In this document: one piece after another, positions 18,259-29,240 of the stretch
How positions within the stretch are numbered: position 1 is the stretch's first letter
Layout of the letters: each line of letters opens with the position of its first letter
NCBI GenBank assembly: GCA_000320545.1
Contig: ADNK01002407.1
Coordinates: 1-30,000 of the forward strand
Direction of reading: 5' to 3'
Source: Bigelowiella natans CCMP2755
Taxonomy: Eukaryota > Cercozoa > Chlorarachniophyceae
DNA length: 30,000 nt
The notes under the pieces: model-generated
What the model saw: the letters and a program-made list of their open reading frames with translations, nothing else
Told to the model about the DNA's origin: nothing
Databases searched by the model: none
Translations under genes and position numbers: made by a program

Positions 18259-19418
18259 ATACCTGCTATTCACACTATACTAAAAAAAAATTGGGTTTTC
18301 TACTAAAACGTATTCGATAACAACGCTCCTGTAACATCTTCGCGGCACGTACATTAGGCGTGACTTGGAGCGAGAAGCAACGGAATTGACGCTGCCCGAT
18401 CGCGTCCACGCACATGACAGACATATCATGCTTGGCGGATAACGTCGCGGTCGGCATTCCTAATCACAAGGAATACCAAACATAGGGAATAAGCGAGTGA
18501 AAACATTTTCTGGTTCAAATGGCCTTCGAAGAGAGCATATCACAATAGGTGGGGGGGCATGAGCGTCTGCAATAAATTCAATCCCCAGGAGCATACGAAG
18601 CTTGCGTGTCTTCATATCGTAACAGTTACTGCTGCGCGCAGAGGGTGGGTGTGTGTTCGATTATTACTGTATTGGTAGGTCGGATAAGCTGTTGAATTGT
18701 GGAAGATGTCGCTGTCTCCAACACGTTCTAAACCGTCCGCGCTGTATCACAACGAATTTGGGGAATGGAGAAGTAAGGGGGGGAGAAGGGGGGTGGGAGA
18801 GTTCGCTCGTTTAGTGCAGTAGCTGCGATAAAAAGACGGTAAAATCATGCCAATCTTTGCGAACAATCTTCCTTAAAAAGAAGGTAGTATTATGCGGATC
18901 TTTATGAACAACAATCTTTAGTTTGCGGCTCCCGGTCACCATCTTCGTTCGGAAATACCTTAACTCCAACGCAGAGCAGCGGATCAAACCCTTATGGAGC
19001 GAGCAGCAAATCGCATACTTGTAGTTGACGAGGTGGCAAGAGGACTGCTGACCCTCCCCGAAACACACTCGGTCGCCAACGGTAGCTGGGACGTCACCGG
19101 AGCTATCTACAATGATCGCGTGGAAGGAATCCGCTGCACGGTAGCTGTACAGTACGCGTTTCGTGTCTTCGCCTCCGGGCCTACATCATCACAACATGCT
19201 TAGAATAGCCTCCCAGTAGGGAAGTCATCGTGGGGAGAGCCATACCCTTTCAAAGGAAGGACGAATGTCTGCTCGAAGAGATTGGCGTCTCGGCCAAAGA
19301 CAAGGTCCACATTTCGCGCCACAACACCAGTGGAGTTTGCAATGCTCTGCTTAGCAAAGGAGCCTGCTGCTTGACACAACAGGAGCAGGACTGCCACGAC
19401 GGGGCGAATGGTGGTCAT
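15328..19418 (-). CDS. Type I membrane protein with cysteine-hairpin repeat ectodomain, about 546 aa
   Basis: Exons in gene order: 19418-19246, 19180-18959, 18631-18597, 18459-18353, 18209-18097, 17944-17773, 17505-17402, 16917-16622, 16379-16257, 16000-15941 (start uncertain, alternative 16013), 15563-15328. Phases agree throughout, except that the alternative start at 16013 would need another exon. A signal peptide is clear (MTTIRPVVAVLLLLCQAAGS). The ectodomain of about 430 residues repeats a unit: a hydrophobic strand ending in Cys, 8-13 residues, a second Cys, another strand. Examples are YAICCSLHKGLIRCSALEL, SVMCVDAIGQRQFRCFSL, TLVCYDHNDREANCQIIRV, AVYCMRMSKNKDMLCRLIS and LFCMVLQDVAKAHPGVC. 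This pattern suggests beta-propeller blades, each closed by a disulfide. A Gly/Ser stalk, a TM helix (GQTIGIVFGALAGIAALGG) and a 45-residue acidic tail follow. Probably a cell-surface protein; function unknown. The G-run donor at 16621 is uncertain. Confidence 0.8.
15719..15888. repeat. (AT)n and (GT)n arrays in intron
   Basis: The intron 15564-15940 holds an AT array (about 15719-15750) and an interrupted GT array (about 15827-15888); the GT array reads as AC in the gene's sense. Confidence 0.9.
16483..16629. repeat. G/C homopolymer cluster in intron
   Basis: A G21 run at 16483-16503 is followed within 130 bp by several C8-C11 and G6-G10 runs. Much of the cluster could pair with itself or form G-quadruplexes. 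It lies in intron 16380-16621 and supplies the predicted donor of exon 16917-16622. Homopolymer length errors in the assembly are likely here. Confidence 0.8.
17160..17193. repeat. (CA)n microsatellite in intron
   Basis: A CA array with one GT interruption in intron 16918-17401 of the membrane protein gene. Confidence 0.85.
17576..17757. repeat. (GAT)n repeats and C-run cluster in intron
   Basis: Imperfect GAT/ATG trinucleotide repeats (about 17573-17637) are followed by C8, C13 and C14-type runs (17701-17746). Both lie in intron 17506-17772. Confidence 0.8.
18226..18254. repeat. (AT)n microsatellite in intron
   Basis: About 14 AT units in intron 18210-18352. Confidence 0.9.
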
Positions 19419-19578
19419 TCGAATGGGAGGGAATCGCTTGTTGTGGATGGAGTTCGAGTCGGAGCTTGGTCTCGCAGTATTTGCGACATCGCAATTTCGT
19501 TGTCTCTACCTCATAATCACCGTCCGTTTTGCCAATATGCCGCTCTTCGTTGAAAGGAAACTGCCGGTCGTGCCGGGA

Positions 19579-19830
19579 TTAATTGAAGTGGTGACGTTTC
19601 TCATGCGTTTCGCGTTGATTTCGAAGAAGATTTGCTTGATTTTGGATGTTTGGCAAAGCGTTCGCATATTTACCCCGAAATCGGATCCGCACCTCCTCCA
19701 AACCCTTCTTCATTTTTCTTGGTGGAACGTCGAAGAACACGAATCTCGAACCTGGAATCTTAGTGTTTGCCTTCAAACCTGCTCTGCTCGTGTTGCTGGT
19801 CTTCACTTGAGCCGCAATGCAAGGGGAAAG
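19579..19830 (-). CDS. Unrecognised open frame, possible exon or small gene
   Basis: The frame is open from at least 19953 to a TAA at 19579. The lower part has protein-like composition (contains KIPGSRFVFFDVPP and LEEVRIRFRGKYANAL) and is very basic. The upper part has no ATG (the frame begins with GTG) and contains an acceptor-like TTTCCAG near 19850 and a donor-like GTAAGT near 19838, so the upper limit is unclear. I recognise no family. Confidence 0.2.
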   Translation of the reverse strand, partial: LSPCIAAQVKTSNTSRAGLKANTKIPGSRFVFFDVPPRKMKKGLEEVRIRFRGKYANALPNIQNQANLLRNQRETHEKRHHFN

Positions 19831-19997
19831 TGACTTACGTCTCACTCTGGAAATGCACGTCAGGAAAAAAAAGAACAAAGTGATCAGCACTTTTTGCGCA
19901 CTCAGTGATCGCAGAAACAGTGCTGAGTGGAACAGATGTCTTCGAGGAAGCACGCATAGATGTGGTAACGACCTTCCTCACTCAAAGCTTTTGATTG

Positions 19998-20306
19998 ATG
20001 AGCAAAAGGATGGCCGTGTTCGCTGGAGATGTGACACACTTGCAAACTTTGCACAAGGAATTGGAACGAGCATTGGACGAAAAAGGAAACATGAAAATTG
20101 AAACAAGTTCCATGGTTGTCGAGTGGAGTGTTGGTGGCACGCTGAGAACAATTGTTTTGCAGCTTTCGCTAGTTCGTCTGAGCGTAGCACGCAGGTGCAA
20201 ACAAAGGCAACGACTGCACGCAACGCTCCAGAATGACTGTGAACACATCGCATGCAAGCACAGCAACACTAGATCCAAACAAGTGTGGACACGTTGCCAT
20301 CGCTAG
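19998..20306 (+). CDS. Unrecognised small open frame (102 codons)
   Basis: ATG at 19998, stop at 20304-20306. The predicted product starts MSKRMAVFAGDVTHLQTL, has a short charged helix-like stretch and becomes Arg/Lys-rich. There is no known motif and no clear intron context. It may be chance. Confidence 0.12.
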   Translation: MSKRMAVFAGDVTHLQTLHKELERALDEKGNMKIETSSMVVEWSVGGTLRTIVLQLSLVRLSVARRCKQRQRLHATLQNDCEHIACKHSNTRSKQVWTRCHR

Positions 20307-20360
20307 ATCATCTAGTCGTGTTGTGGATGCACTTTCTATGTGTGCTAATCAATCTAGCAA

Positions 20361-20496
20361 TAATAGACATAGTAATAGCATATATGTTACATATATGACA
20401 TTACGTGTCTACAACTCGGGGCCCAAAAAAGGGCTTATACTTATAATAGACATAGTAATAGCATATATATTATATATATGATATTACGTGTCTATA
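20361..20496. repeat. Two copies of an imperfect-palindrome repeat
   Basis: Copy 1 (20361-20412) and copy 2 (20444-20496) start with TAATAGACATAGTAATAGCA and end with ATTACGTGTCTA, 83 bp apart. Each copy folds on itself because TAGACA...CATATATG pairs imperfectly with CATATATG...TGTCTA. The copies differ mainly in the AT-rich loop. A GGGCCC lies between them. Confidence 0.75.
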
Positions 20497-20589
20497 ATAG
20501 CAATGCTGGAATGTGCAGTGCTTATGTGCTGGAGCATGACAGTGTGGGCACGTCGCCTTGGCATGGTTGGTGAATTGAAGGCCGCAGCA

Positions 20590-20730
20590 CGGACAAGCTA
20601 GCCAGCAAGAATTGAGCGTTCCATGAGCTGCAAGCTAGCAAGCATCGGACATCACTAGATCATTTTTGTGACATTTGAGAGCCGCAACACTCCCAATGGC
20701 TAGCAGCTAGCAGTCAGGCTAGCTTGCAGC
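20590..20730. repeat. GCTAGC palindrome island 3
   Basis: At least five GCTAGC words occur here (AAGCTAGCCAGC, GCAAGCTAGCAAGC, GGCTAGCAGCTAGCAG, AGGCTAGCTTGC), resembling the islands around the protease and retroelement. No open frame is present. Confidence 0.65.
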
Positions 20731-21040
20731 GCTCGCACAGTTGCAATCGCGCGCAGGCCTATAGGCCGCGAAACATGCAGGCTGCACGCACACACACCTA
20801 GACACACGTGAACAACAACTGCATGACATCGCAGCTTAGCTTTGCGAATTCGGGTTCACGTTCTCACGCACAGCATTGAAAACTCTAAAATGCGAAACAA
20901 ATGCTCTAGCTTTCGCAAAATCTGACGCATGAACACAATCATGACTTCATATCACTGGGCAATGTGTGCAATGACGGTCAGACGTGAGGATGTTGAAATG
21001 AACCCAAACGAGGTGCTTGCATGCAATGAAAGAACACGTG

Positions 21041-21159
21041 TCATCTTTTTGCGACTATTTTCAAATTCAATGAGCAACCCATGCAACTAAATATCTCACA
21101 TCCCTCCAAAATATCCTCCTTTGTGGCCTTTGTATGTGCACATCATTTCATTTTTTTTG

Positions 21160-21204
<45 letters not shown>

Positions 21205-22174
21205 TCGGAGAAAAGGAGGGGATAGAGAACAGAACAACAACGAGGGATGAATGGACGGGAGATTACAACTACATGCATATTGTTTTTGGTCTTTATTTCT
21301 GTAGGTCTGTCTCAAATTACCTCAAATAATTGGCCACATCTGCAAGGATATGTGTAAATGATTAACTTTGGTCTAGGATTTGCCCCCTCTTCACTCGAAT
21401 TTCGTGACGCATCCCCTCGATCTTCGTCGTCATCTTCTTCCTCCTCTTCTTCTTCTTCACAGGTCATTTCTGAAAGGGAAACTTCATATGCGATGCTTAA
21501 TGACACTTCTTCTTGCCTCTCCAATTCTCTGCGGTAGATAAACATATGATAAAAAGATTGTCAGTTCTATAGTAGTTTGGACGTGCACGTCTCTTACTTA
21601 TCGTATTCCTCTCGGCGCTTTTCGTCGCCCAGTATGCTCCAAGCGGCTTGTACCCGTTGAAATTCAGCAGAGGCTTTCTCTTTTGTCTGTTCATGGTTCG
21701 GGGTTGTGATACTTGTGTGTGCCTGTGAATGGGTCTTTGTGTACGAGGAAGGTGGGGGGGGAAGGAGATGCTTACATGCATATCCAAGCATGTTTATGTG
21801 CACATCACGTACGTCTTTGTCCTTAGTGGTGTGCTTATCAGGATGGGACCGACGAGCTGCCAGTTTGTATGCTGTAGAAAGAGCAGAATTCAGGACAGTC
21901 ATAGAGAGTCATGCATGGAATACGTATAGTGTGTAGTCAGAAAAATTACCTCTCCGAATGTCGTTGTAACTAGCACCTGACTCAACTCCAAGCACTTCGT
22001 AGTGGCAACGAGAGCTACTTGACTAACAACATTCAAAACCACGCGCATTAAACTCGGCATTAAGTTATGGAAAACTATCATTTAGATTTCGGCGCTGTGT
22101 AAATCTTGAATAGGCTTAATTGAAAGAAGTGCTCTCACCGCCGACGAGGTCGCTTCATCGGCATGGGTAGCCAT
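21041..22174 (-). CDS. DPH4: Diphthamide biosynthesis protein 4 (DnaJ plus CSL zinc finger), 183 aa
   Basis: J-domain protein required, in yeast (Jjj3) and mammals (DNAJC24), for the first step of diphthamide formation on the EF2 histidine, with Dph1, Dph2 and Dph3. Exons in gene order: 22174-22139, 22022-21950, 21871-21813, 21686-21598, 21528-21321, 21127-21041; every phase agrees. The J domain reads HYEVLGVESGAS, RRAYKLAARRSHPDKH (with HPD) and FQRVQAAWSILGDEKRREEYD. It is followed by EVSLSEM, an unusually acidic insert (8 Glu then Asp-rich), and the DPH-type zinc finger: YPCRCGQLFE in the fifth exon and ILEGCEIFSCMGCSLNLKIV in the last. The four zinc ligands (CXC and CXXC) are present. At 183 aa it is slightly longer than the human (about 149 aa) and yeast (about 172 aa) proteins because of the acidic insert. 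The acceptor-like TGATTTACAG ends five bases before the ATG. Confidence 0.94.
21162..21200. repeat. (GA)n microsatellite in DPH4 intron
   Basis: About 19 GA units in intron 21128-21320; in the gene's sense this is a CT tract 35 bp before the last exon and may act as its polypyrimidine tract. Confidence 0.9.
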
Positions 22175-22679
22175 TCTTCCTGTAAATCAGGACTTCGTTT
22201 TTTGCGAAAATTGCCTTTAATTTTTACATGCGGCAAAAAGAGAATAGGGTAAATTCTATAATTTCGATGATTAGTGTTAGCGCTGGGAAATATGTCGTAG
22301 AAATATTCGCCTAACTTTTTTTGTTCAAACGCGAAATTCTAGAGAAAATATCATCGATAAAACTACCATTATGTGAACACTATATTCGATATTACAAGAC
22401 AACAACTACAACAATAAACCTGGAGCGGCCCGCAGGCGAAGACGAGGGGGGGACCGCACCCTATTGAATCAGTAAAGCCGCCCCCCCAGATAAAAAAACG
22501 ATAATAATGCCTGTGCTAGTCTGCACGTCGTCCTGGTGGCAAATAAATCACGCTGTGAAACCACGCGAGGAGGAAAACAGAAGCAACAGATCCAAATCAA
22601 CAGCATCTGGAACCCTTCGTCCTGAAACGAAGAACCGAAAGGTATTTGAGTTCGTGATTAGTGCTGATATTGCCTGCGT
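22175..22679. promoter_or_regulatory. Divergent intergenic region between DPH4 and the TTLL gene
   Basis: About 505 bp lie between two start codons facing away from each other, so promoters for both genes must be within it or in leader introns. A GC-rich patch with G7 and C7 runs lies around 22424-22491. I saw no secure TATA box. An open frame from ATG 22507 overlaps the TTLL start region in another frame and is probably not coding. Confidence 0.6.
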
Positions 22680-22881
22680 ATGGATGTATACCGCGCCGCG
22701 AAGTGGGGTGATAATGGCGCCTATATACCCCAGACGCGGACGCTAGACCCTCAAGATGCCCTTGGAGAGAAAGTTTACGACAATCTTAGAGGCTTCTACA
22801 CCAGGGCCTGCAAGTGCGTAGCATATAGTATATTGGGATCTCAACCTCGTTGTTGATCAAGAGGCGTATTACGTTTTCTCA

Positions 22882-22927
<46 letters not shown>

Positions 22928-22984
22928 CCTCTCTCGCTCTTTCTCTTCCGTGCACTCGATCAAGCAAATACATCAATTTTGGTT

Positions 22985-23017
<33 letters not shown>

Positions 23018-23649
23018 GTATGTGTGTGTGTGTGTGTGTGTGTGCGTGCATGCGCGCGCGCGCCGGTGGTTTGCAATAATTTGGTTGCAGGCTATCCCGT
23101 TGTGCACCTCTTTACACCATTGTGTTGTTCCCCTCCAGGAAATGGTTCCGAGAGGGACGCCACGTGGACGAGCCCAACCGTGTTAGTTACTACTGCAAAG
23201 CGCATGACAAAATGATCAAGGTTACTCAATGATCTTCCCTAAAAGAAGGAAGAGGAAGAAAAAGAAGCACAAATACCTGTATCGTTCGCCTTGGCGTTCG
23301 ACTACTCGCATCGCTACATCGATGACTCTCGCGTTTTGTCGCGCAGAATCAGTGCAGTAGCGTGTGTTCAGGAAGAGCTTAACGGAGGGGGCTTGGGGGT
23401 GAAAGATACGAGCATCGGCCAATGATATATACTGAGTTATGATTTAAAATTCTGATGTGATGCACTGCTCCTTCTTCTTCTTCTTCTTCTTCTTCTTCTC
23501 CTTCTTCTTCTTCTTGTTGCTCATGTTTTCCCCAGTTGGCATTGCTGTATCTTCGATTAAGCTCAATGAAGTACCGGTGTGAGGTGTCTGGCGCTCATCG
23601 AACACCGGTTCAATGTGCTAGAATACATATATATATATATATATATATG

Positions 23650-23688
<39 letters not shown>

Positions 23689-25930
23689 TTATATTACTCG
23701 TAATTGTTTAGCACACACGCACACGCACACGCGCACAACACACCGCAATAATCAAAGCGTAGATCACGCAGCAGTGATGTTCTAAAAGCCGAAGCACACA
23801 CGAGAAAACTCAACACCTATTCCCAGGGTGTCAACGGCATTTACAAGGCCGTGGGGGTGCGAAATGGGGCGATTAAATTCAAGAAAAAAGAGCCGAGCAC
23901 GTATAAAATGACCTCCACGAAAAACCGAGAATACCACTAGTGTCAATCACAAACGAATTCAAAATGCAGTGCAAATGAAATATATGCTTGTACATAATAT
24001 GTACCGCGATTTCCCATGATCGCTCGCGCATATTGCATTCTTACTGCAGCACACATTTCACCAGAGTATACGAAATTTGCCTGGCCAAAGTGAAGAGAAC
24101 AGGTGCTGCTTCTTCTCCTTCCGATTTGTTCTATATGCAAGCTGAGCAAAACAACATGTAGCTCGGTGTGCTCCGGCTACAATACGCACTCCCACGTTAA
24201 AACAAACGATGCTGCTCAATCTGTGTGGCAATGTTCCCACGCAAATTAGAAAATACGTCGCTTTCATCCTCTTCGAGGACAGTACTAACTAGCTCCTACC
24301 ATATCAGGGGTGCGGAAGTGGTATATCAGCCGCACAGACAGAAATGAAGGCATCAACAAGGTAGTAGCGATAGCCATGCTAACTTGAGAAGGAAAGGAAA
24401 ACATCGTTTTTCGCGACCGAAATCCCAAATCATTGTAGTAGCGCCACTTGTGCTGACACGTACACACGCACGCAAGCGTCTCGATGACCCAAAAAAGAAA
24501 AAGAAGAAAAAAAAGAAAAAAAAAGAAAAAGACTAAACTTTAGGATCAAGATTACTACAACGTCGAGTTCCAAGCGTCTAGAGGGTTCCTGCCTCCTTCA
24601 GCAGGTGCGATGCCGATGAAGTAGCTTCGGACCTATTCACTTATTTCTCTGCCTCAAGGGCGCAGCTCCTCATGCCAACTCTTGAAATAGTTGCGGTGGG
24701 GAAGGAAAAGGGGGGGGCGGGGCGAGGATTAGTTAGTGCTCATTGTCAGCCGCGATTTGATAAAGAGCAAGCTCCTCAAGGGTTTGTTAGTAGACGTGCG
24801 GATTTATTTGAGTTGTGTTCTCTTTCTAAATCCGTTACCTACTAGACGTCGCTATTGTGTGTTTCTTTCTCGCATCTATTGCTGCGGCAGCGTCCGCGCG
24901 CACGCCGCAGATTGCTGCGTTCTTTCCAAGTGAAAGCGTTGGGCGCGTGCTAAACCACGCTCCGCTAACGCCGAGCAATTGTTCGTTTGCTCACTGCCAG
25001 GATGGAAGATGGTCCTAGGGGACAAGCCATTGCCTCGGGTCAATTGTGTACTGACGAAGCCAACGAAGGTTTTATTCGCCCCCCCCCCCCCGTTCTCCCC
25101 CCCCCTTCTCCAATTCCTCCTCTCCATGTTTTCTATCGGAAGTAGTTGATCGTATCATCGATCTTTGCCAAGGTATCTTGCCTTGAATCTTTCATACCCC
25201 CGTCTCTTCCCCCATCGTCGTTTTGTAAATCAGCTCCAAACGGTTTTATTTGCCAAGCATTTCGATGAGAAGTACATGATTGACATGTTTAAAAGACGCC
25301 CGGAGATTATGATCAACAGGTTATTGTCATTATCGTTTATGGACTTCTATATTGCGAAAAAGGGGGGTGGGGGAGGGCAGCGGTGAGGAAGACGGAGTTT
25401 AAAGCAGTGTTCATCGTATACATATATAGAGCGATAAAAATATCCATTTTAAAGAGCATTGAGAAGTAAATCACAAACGATGTCTTTACCATGTATTATA
25501 GATTTCCTGGCATGAAGGATTTCTGCACGAAGGTAGTAGTGAGCGTAGCAGTGTAGGGAGAGCATTTCGAACACGTTTAATCGGAAATGTATCCGAAGCC
25601 AGTGGCAAGAGGGGGGGGAGGGGCAGGAACGACACGCGTGTGTTTTTGCGTCATGGGGGGCATAGCTCTGACATCAGCACAAAGCTATTCGATGCGAAGA
25701 GAAAACGTCGAGCCTTTTTGATCCAAAGCTTGCCCGCGTTGCAAGACAGCATCAAGCCTCGACGATTACAATATCAGCTGATCTTAAGATTTCATGCTTT
25801 TGCCAAATTGGTTGTCGCACCCGAGTTGTTTTCATGAGGAGAGACTGAATGATGTCAGGCCAACCTCACAACTTGCATTGAGCACGTGCGGAAGAAGCAC
25901 CCAAAAGAGGTCTTGAAATGGAATATATAC

Positions 25931-25970
<40 letters not shown>

Positions 25971-26898
25971 CATGCATTATGTAGCATACATGTAAGAATC
26001 TTGAAAGCTGTGCTATGATGAACGCGAGATGTAGACTACATTCATTCCGTGGCGAGGACGTCTTGCACTCTAATCTACATACACTATGTTTACTCTATGT
26101 TTACTCTAAGGGCTAGCAGCTGCAGCAGTCTTTTGCGAGCTTCTGCTTTTGCCCTTCTTCTGCTTTTCTCTCATTTGAATGTTGTTGTGCATTCCCAAGG
26201 CCGTTTTTTATCCTCGCTCTTGGGTACTGGATAGCACCGAAAACATTGCGAAATTTCGAAGCGCATTTGACACGAAGAAGTGCTATATCCTAAAGCCTGA
26301 TGGCGGGTTGCAAGGTGTGTGTTTTGTTCATATCCTTTTCCCCTTCTCACCACTTATTGAGTAACATTCTGCCTTTGTCCTTCGCCCCCCCCCCCCCCCC
26401 TCTCCCCAATGGTACTTATTGGAAAGAACGAACTTGTTGTGTTTTAGCTTTTCTCTTTATTTTTTATTTTAAAAAAATGAATTAAGCTTTTTTTATCCTT
26501 TTTATTTTTTTGGGGAAATTGAAAACACAACGGTGAGGAGGCGATACGACGATAGTTATAAGGTTCTAGTACGCAGTGTTCAGAACGACTCCTCTTTATA
26601 ATCGCTATCTGCCTTAACCATCCATTCGTTTCTTGTGTTGTTTGGATGTCAGGCATAGGAATCTCCCTTTGCATGACGTGGAAACAGGTTTTGAAAGCGC
26701 TGCTTTGAGCATCTTCTTTGCCAGCTGTTTAACCATCAATCACATTAGGTCGAAGAGGCTCTCCAGCGCAATCGCGACTTGGAGGAGCAATGGGAGAGGG
26801 AAAGGAATGACCCCGATCTTGCTGAAAAAAGAGTGCAAAATGTTAGAATTGCACGGGAGAACAATGAGTTAGCCGAGAATAGTAGACATCTTGGTATG

Positions 26899-26937
<39 letters not shown>

Positions 26938-27239
26938 TATATGTATGAATGGGTACCAGTGGAAATTTTCCTGCTTTTCGCGCCTTCCGAAGACGTTGCT
27001 GCGCGTTTTGCTATTTCATGGATTGGGAGAAGTTCATCAAACATGACACGATATAGAAAGAGGCCGTCCTTTTCTCTTTTTATTTTTCGGAGAGCTGAAA
27101 GCTGGTTTGTGCTGCTGTCTTGCCAGGACATCTAATAGCCCAGGAGTATATTAGCAAACCTGCTTTGATCGATTCCACCAAGTTTGATATGCGGATATAT
27201 GTGATGGTCAAGTCTCTGAAACCGCTCAAGGTCTCTCTA

Positions 27240-27273
<34 letters not shown>

Positions 27274-27351
27274 CCTCTCTCTCTTTCTTTCTCTCTCACT
27301 CTCTTACACACGCACACACACACACACACACAGACAGACACACACAGAGAG

Positions 27352-27401
<50 letters not shown>

Positions 27402-27424
27402 TTCAACAATGTGTATGTTTACTG

Positions 27425-27463
<39 letters not shown>

Positions 27464-28313
27464 CTGACTTTCGTACGTATTTGTGTTGCTTTCATCTAGG
27501 CCGTTGTGATGAAAGAAGGGCTAGCTCGGTTCTGCACTACACCCTATCAGCCGCCAACATCGGTAAGCTATAGTTTCCTCTCTAGAGGACGCGACAGAAC
27601 ATAGCGAAATTCTCATGAAATCTCTGGATTTAATTCGGTCATATACCCATCAAACGTCCAACGGCCGTTAGAAGTTGACATCAATGTTTGAGATGCTTAA
27701 GTTTATTTTGTATCACTTATATTGCATGCGTGACCTGTAGCCCGGTGCAGAAGCAATGCTATCGGTGCATACGCCTAACATACAATGATAAATGCATTAA
27801 ATGTTTGTACATCGGCATTATTCCTACTACAGGACAACATCACCAACGCGTACATGCATTTGACCAACTACCACCTGAACGTCACAAACGAGCACTTTCA
27901 AAACCCGGATTCAAAGGATGGAAAGGTACAGTAGACAGGCTATGGCAGCATAAAATAGCTCGTAGAGCGTTAATTCAATGATAGTTATATCGTCGGGGGG
28001 GGGGGAATCCCCGGTTTTGGTTTTGCGGATTGTCAATATTTCGCCATTGAAAAAGAGACCATATCTCCAAGCGTCCTCCTTTCTTGCAACCTGCCTTAGA
28101 TTGTAACACTCCGGATTATGCTTACATCTTCCATCTCCTCTAATTACATGTCGCAGGCAGTGTTAGACAGCGGCAAATCAACAGCCTCGAAGCGAAGCCT
28201 TCAGGTTTGACGCCCACGGCATTCACGCGCACCATCGTCATTGCTGCCACGCTCAATAGCCATCGTCTGCATAGCTAAAACAATTATATATGAATATGTC
28301 CAACTTAAACATG

Positions 28314-28387
<74 letters not shown>

Positions 28388-28417
28388 ACACATATTTTAC
28401 ATCCTGTATGTACTCGC

Positions 28418-28457
<40 letters not shown>

Positions 28458-28471
28458 ACACACACACACAC

Positions 28472-28509
<38 letters not shown>

Positions 28510-29179
28510 TGTGTTTGCACACGCAAGATGGCGTTGTCGCAGCTCAATGTAGATCGAGACCGGTTTTGGCGTCAAATCCAACGTACGTTAAATTAAACGT
28601 ACGCTGATAAAGGCTGAGAGCAAGTTGATGATGACTCCTCTGACCGCTTCATAGAGACCTGATTTGAGCACATCTCCCGCATACGACGCCATCATTAGCT
28701 GATTGCACGCAAAGCTCATTGTACACTAATCGCGGACTGTAAATCGCTTCAGGTATGGTATCCATCTCGCTGATAGCAATGCTCCCACAGCTCAGAGCCA
28801 AATTTCGAAAATCGTTTCCTGACGGGGAAGGGGCGCAAAGTGACCCTAAAGCCTCTGCCACTACCAGCCCAACCAATGGAGATGCTGGCGCGAGGAAATC
28901 AAGCGAGAACGCTAATGCAAGGGCAAGTAACGGCGGCGGTGACGAGAAATCGAGAGGCAGCTCTATGCAGATCGATGGAAAAGGCGATGAAGATGCCGTG
29001 TACGTACATGACAAGTGGCAAAGATGCTTCCAGGTGTAGTGGTGGTGGCGGTGGTGAGGTGTGGTGACGGGGCGAGGGTTTGCACGTCTTTGAAGCAACG
29101 ACGTGTAGCGCGTGCAGTTCTTTCTCGCAGTATTCTTCTTCTTCGTAGCCTTCGCCAGCGAGAAATTACAGAATAGTTT

Positions 29180-29240
<61 letters not shown>

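Larger units (their letters stand above)
19419..21040. other. Intergenic region between two minus-strand genes
   Basis: This separates the DPH4 stop codon from the membrane protein start codon. It contains two weak open frames, a duplicated hairpin and a palindrome island, all listed separately. No RNA gene or recognisable protein domain was seen. The first few hundred bases (19419 upward) should carry the membrane protein promoter. Confidence 0.5.

Noticed and set aside
18510-18596. Extension of exon 18631 through GIEFIADAHAPPP
   Set aside because: Its frame does not join the next exon unless that exon uses a weak acceptor; the GTATGC donor at 18596 gives consistent phases with better sites.
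22507-22746. Plus-strand open frame starting MPVLVCTSSWW
   Set aside because: It has no motif and overlaps the TTLL first exon in another frame; the TTLL ATG at 22680 is supported by splicing phase.
28201-28607. Open frames rich in Ile-Tyr or Thr-His
   Set aside because: They are translations of (AT)n and (CA)n microsatellites within a TTLL intron.
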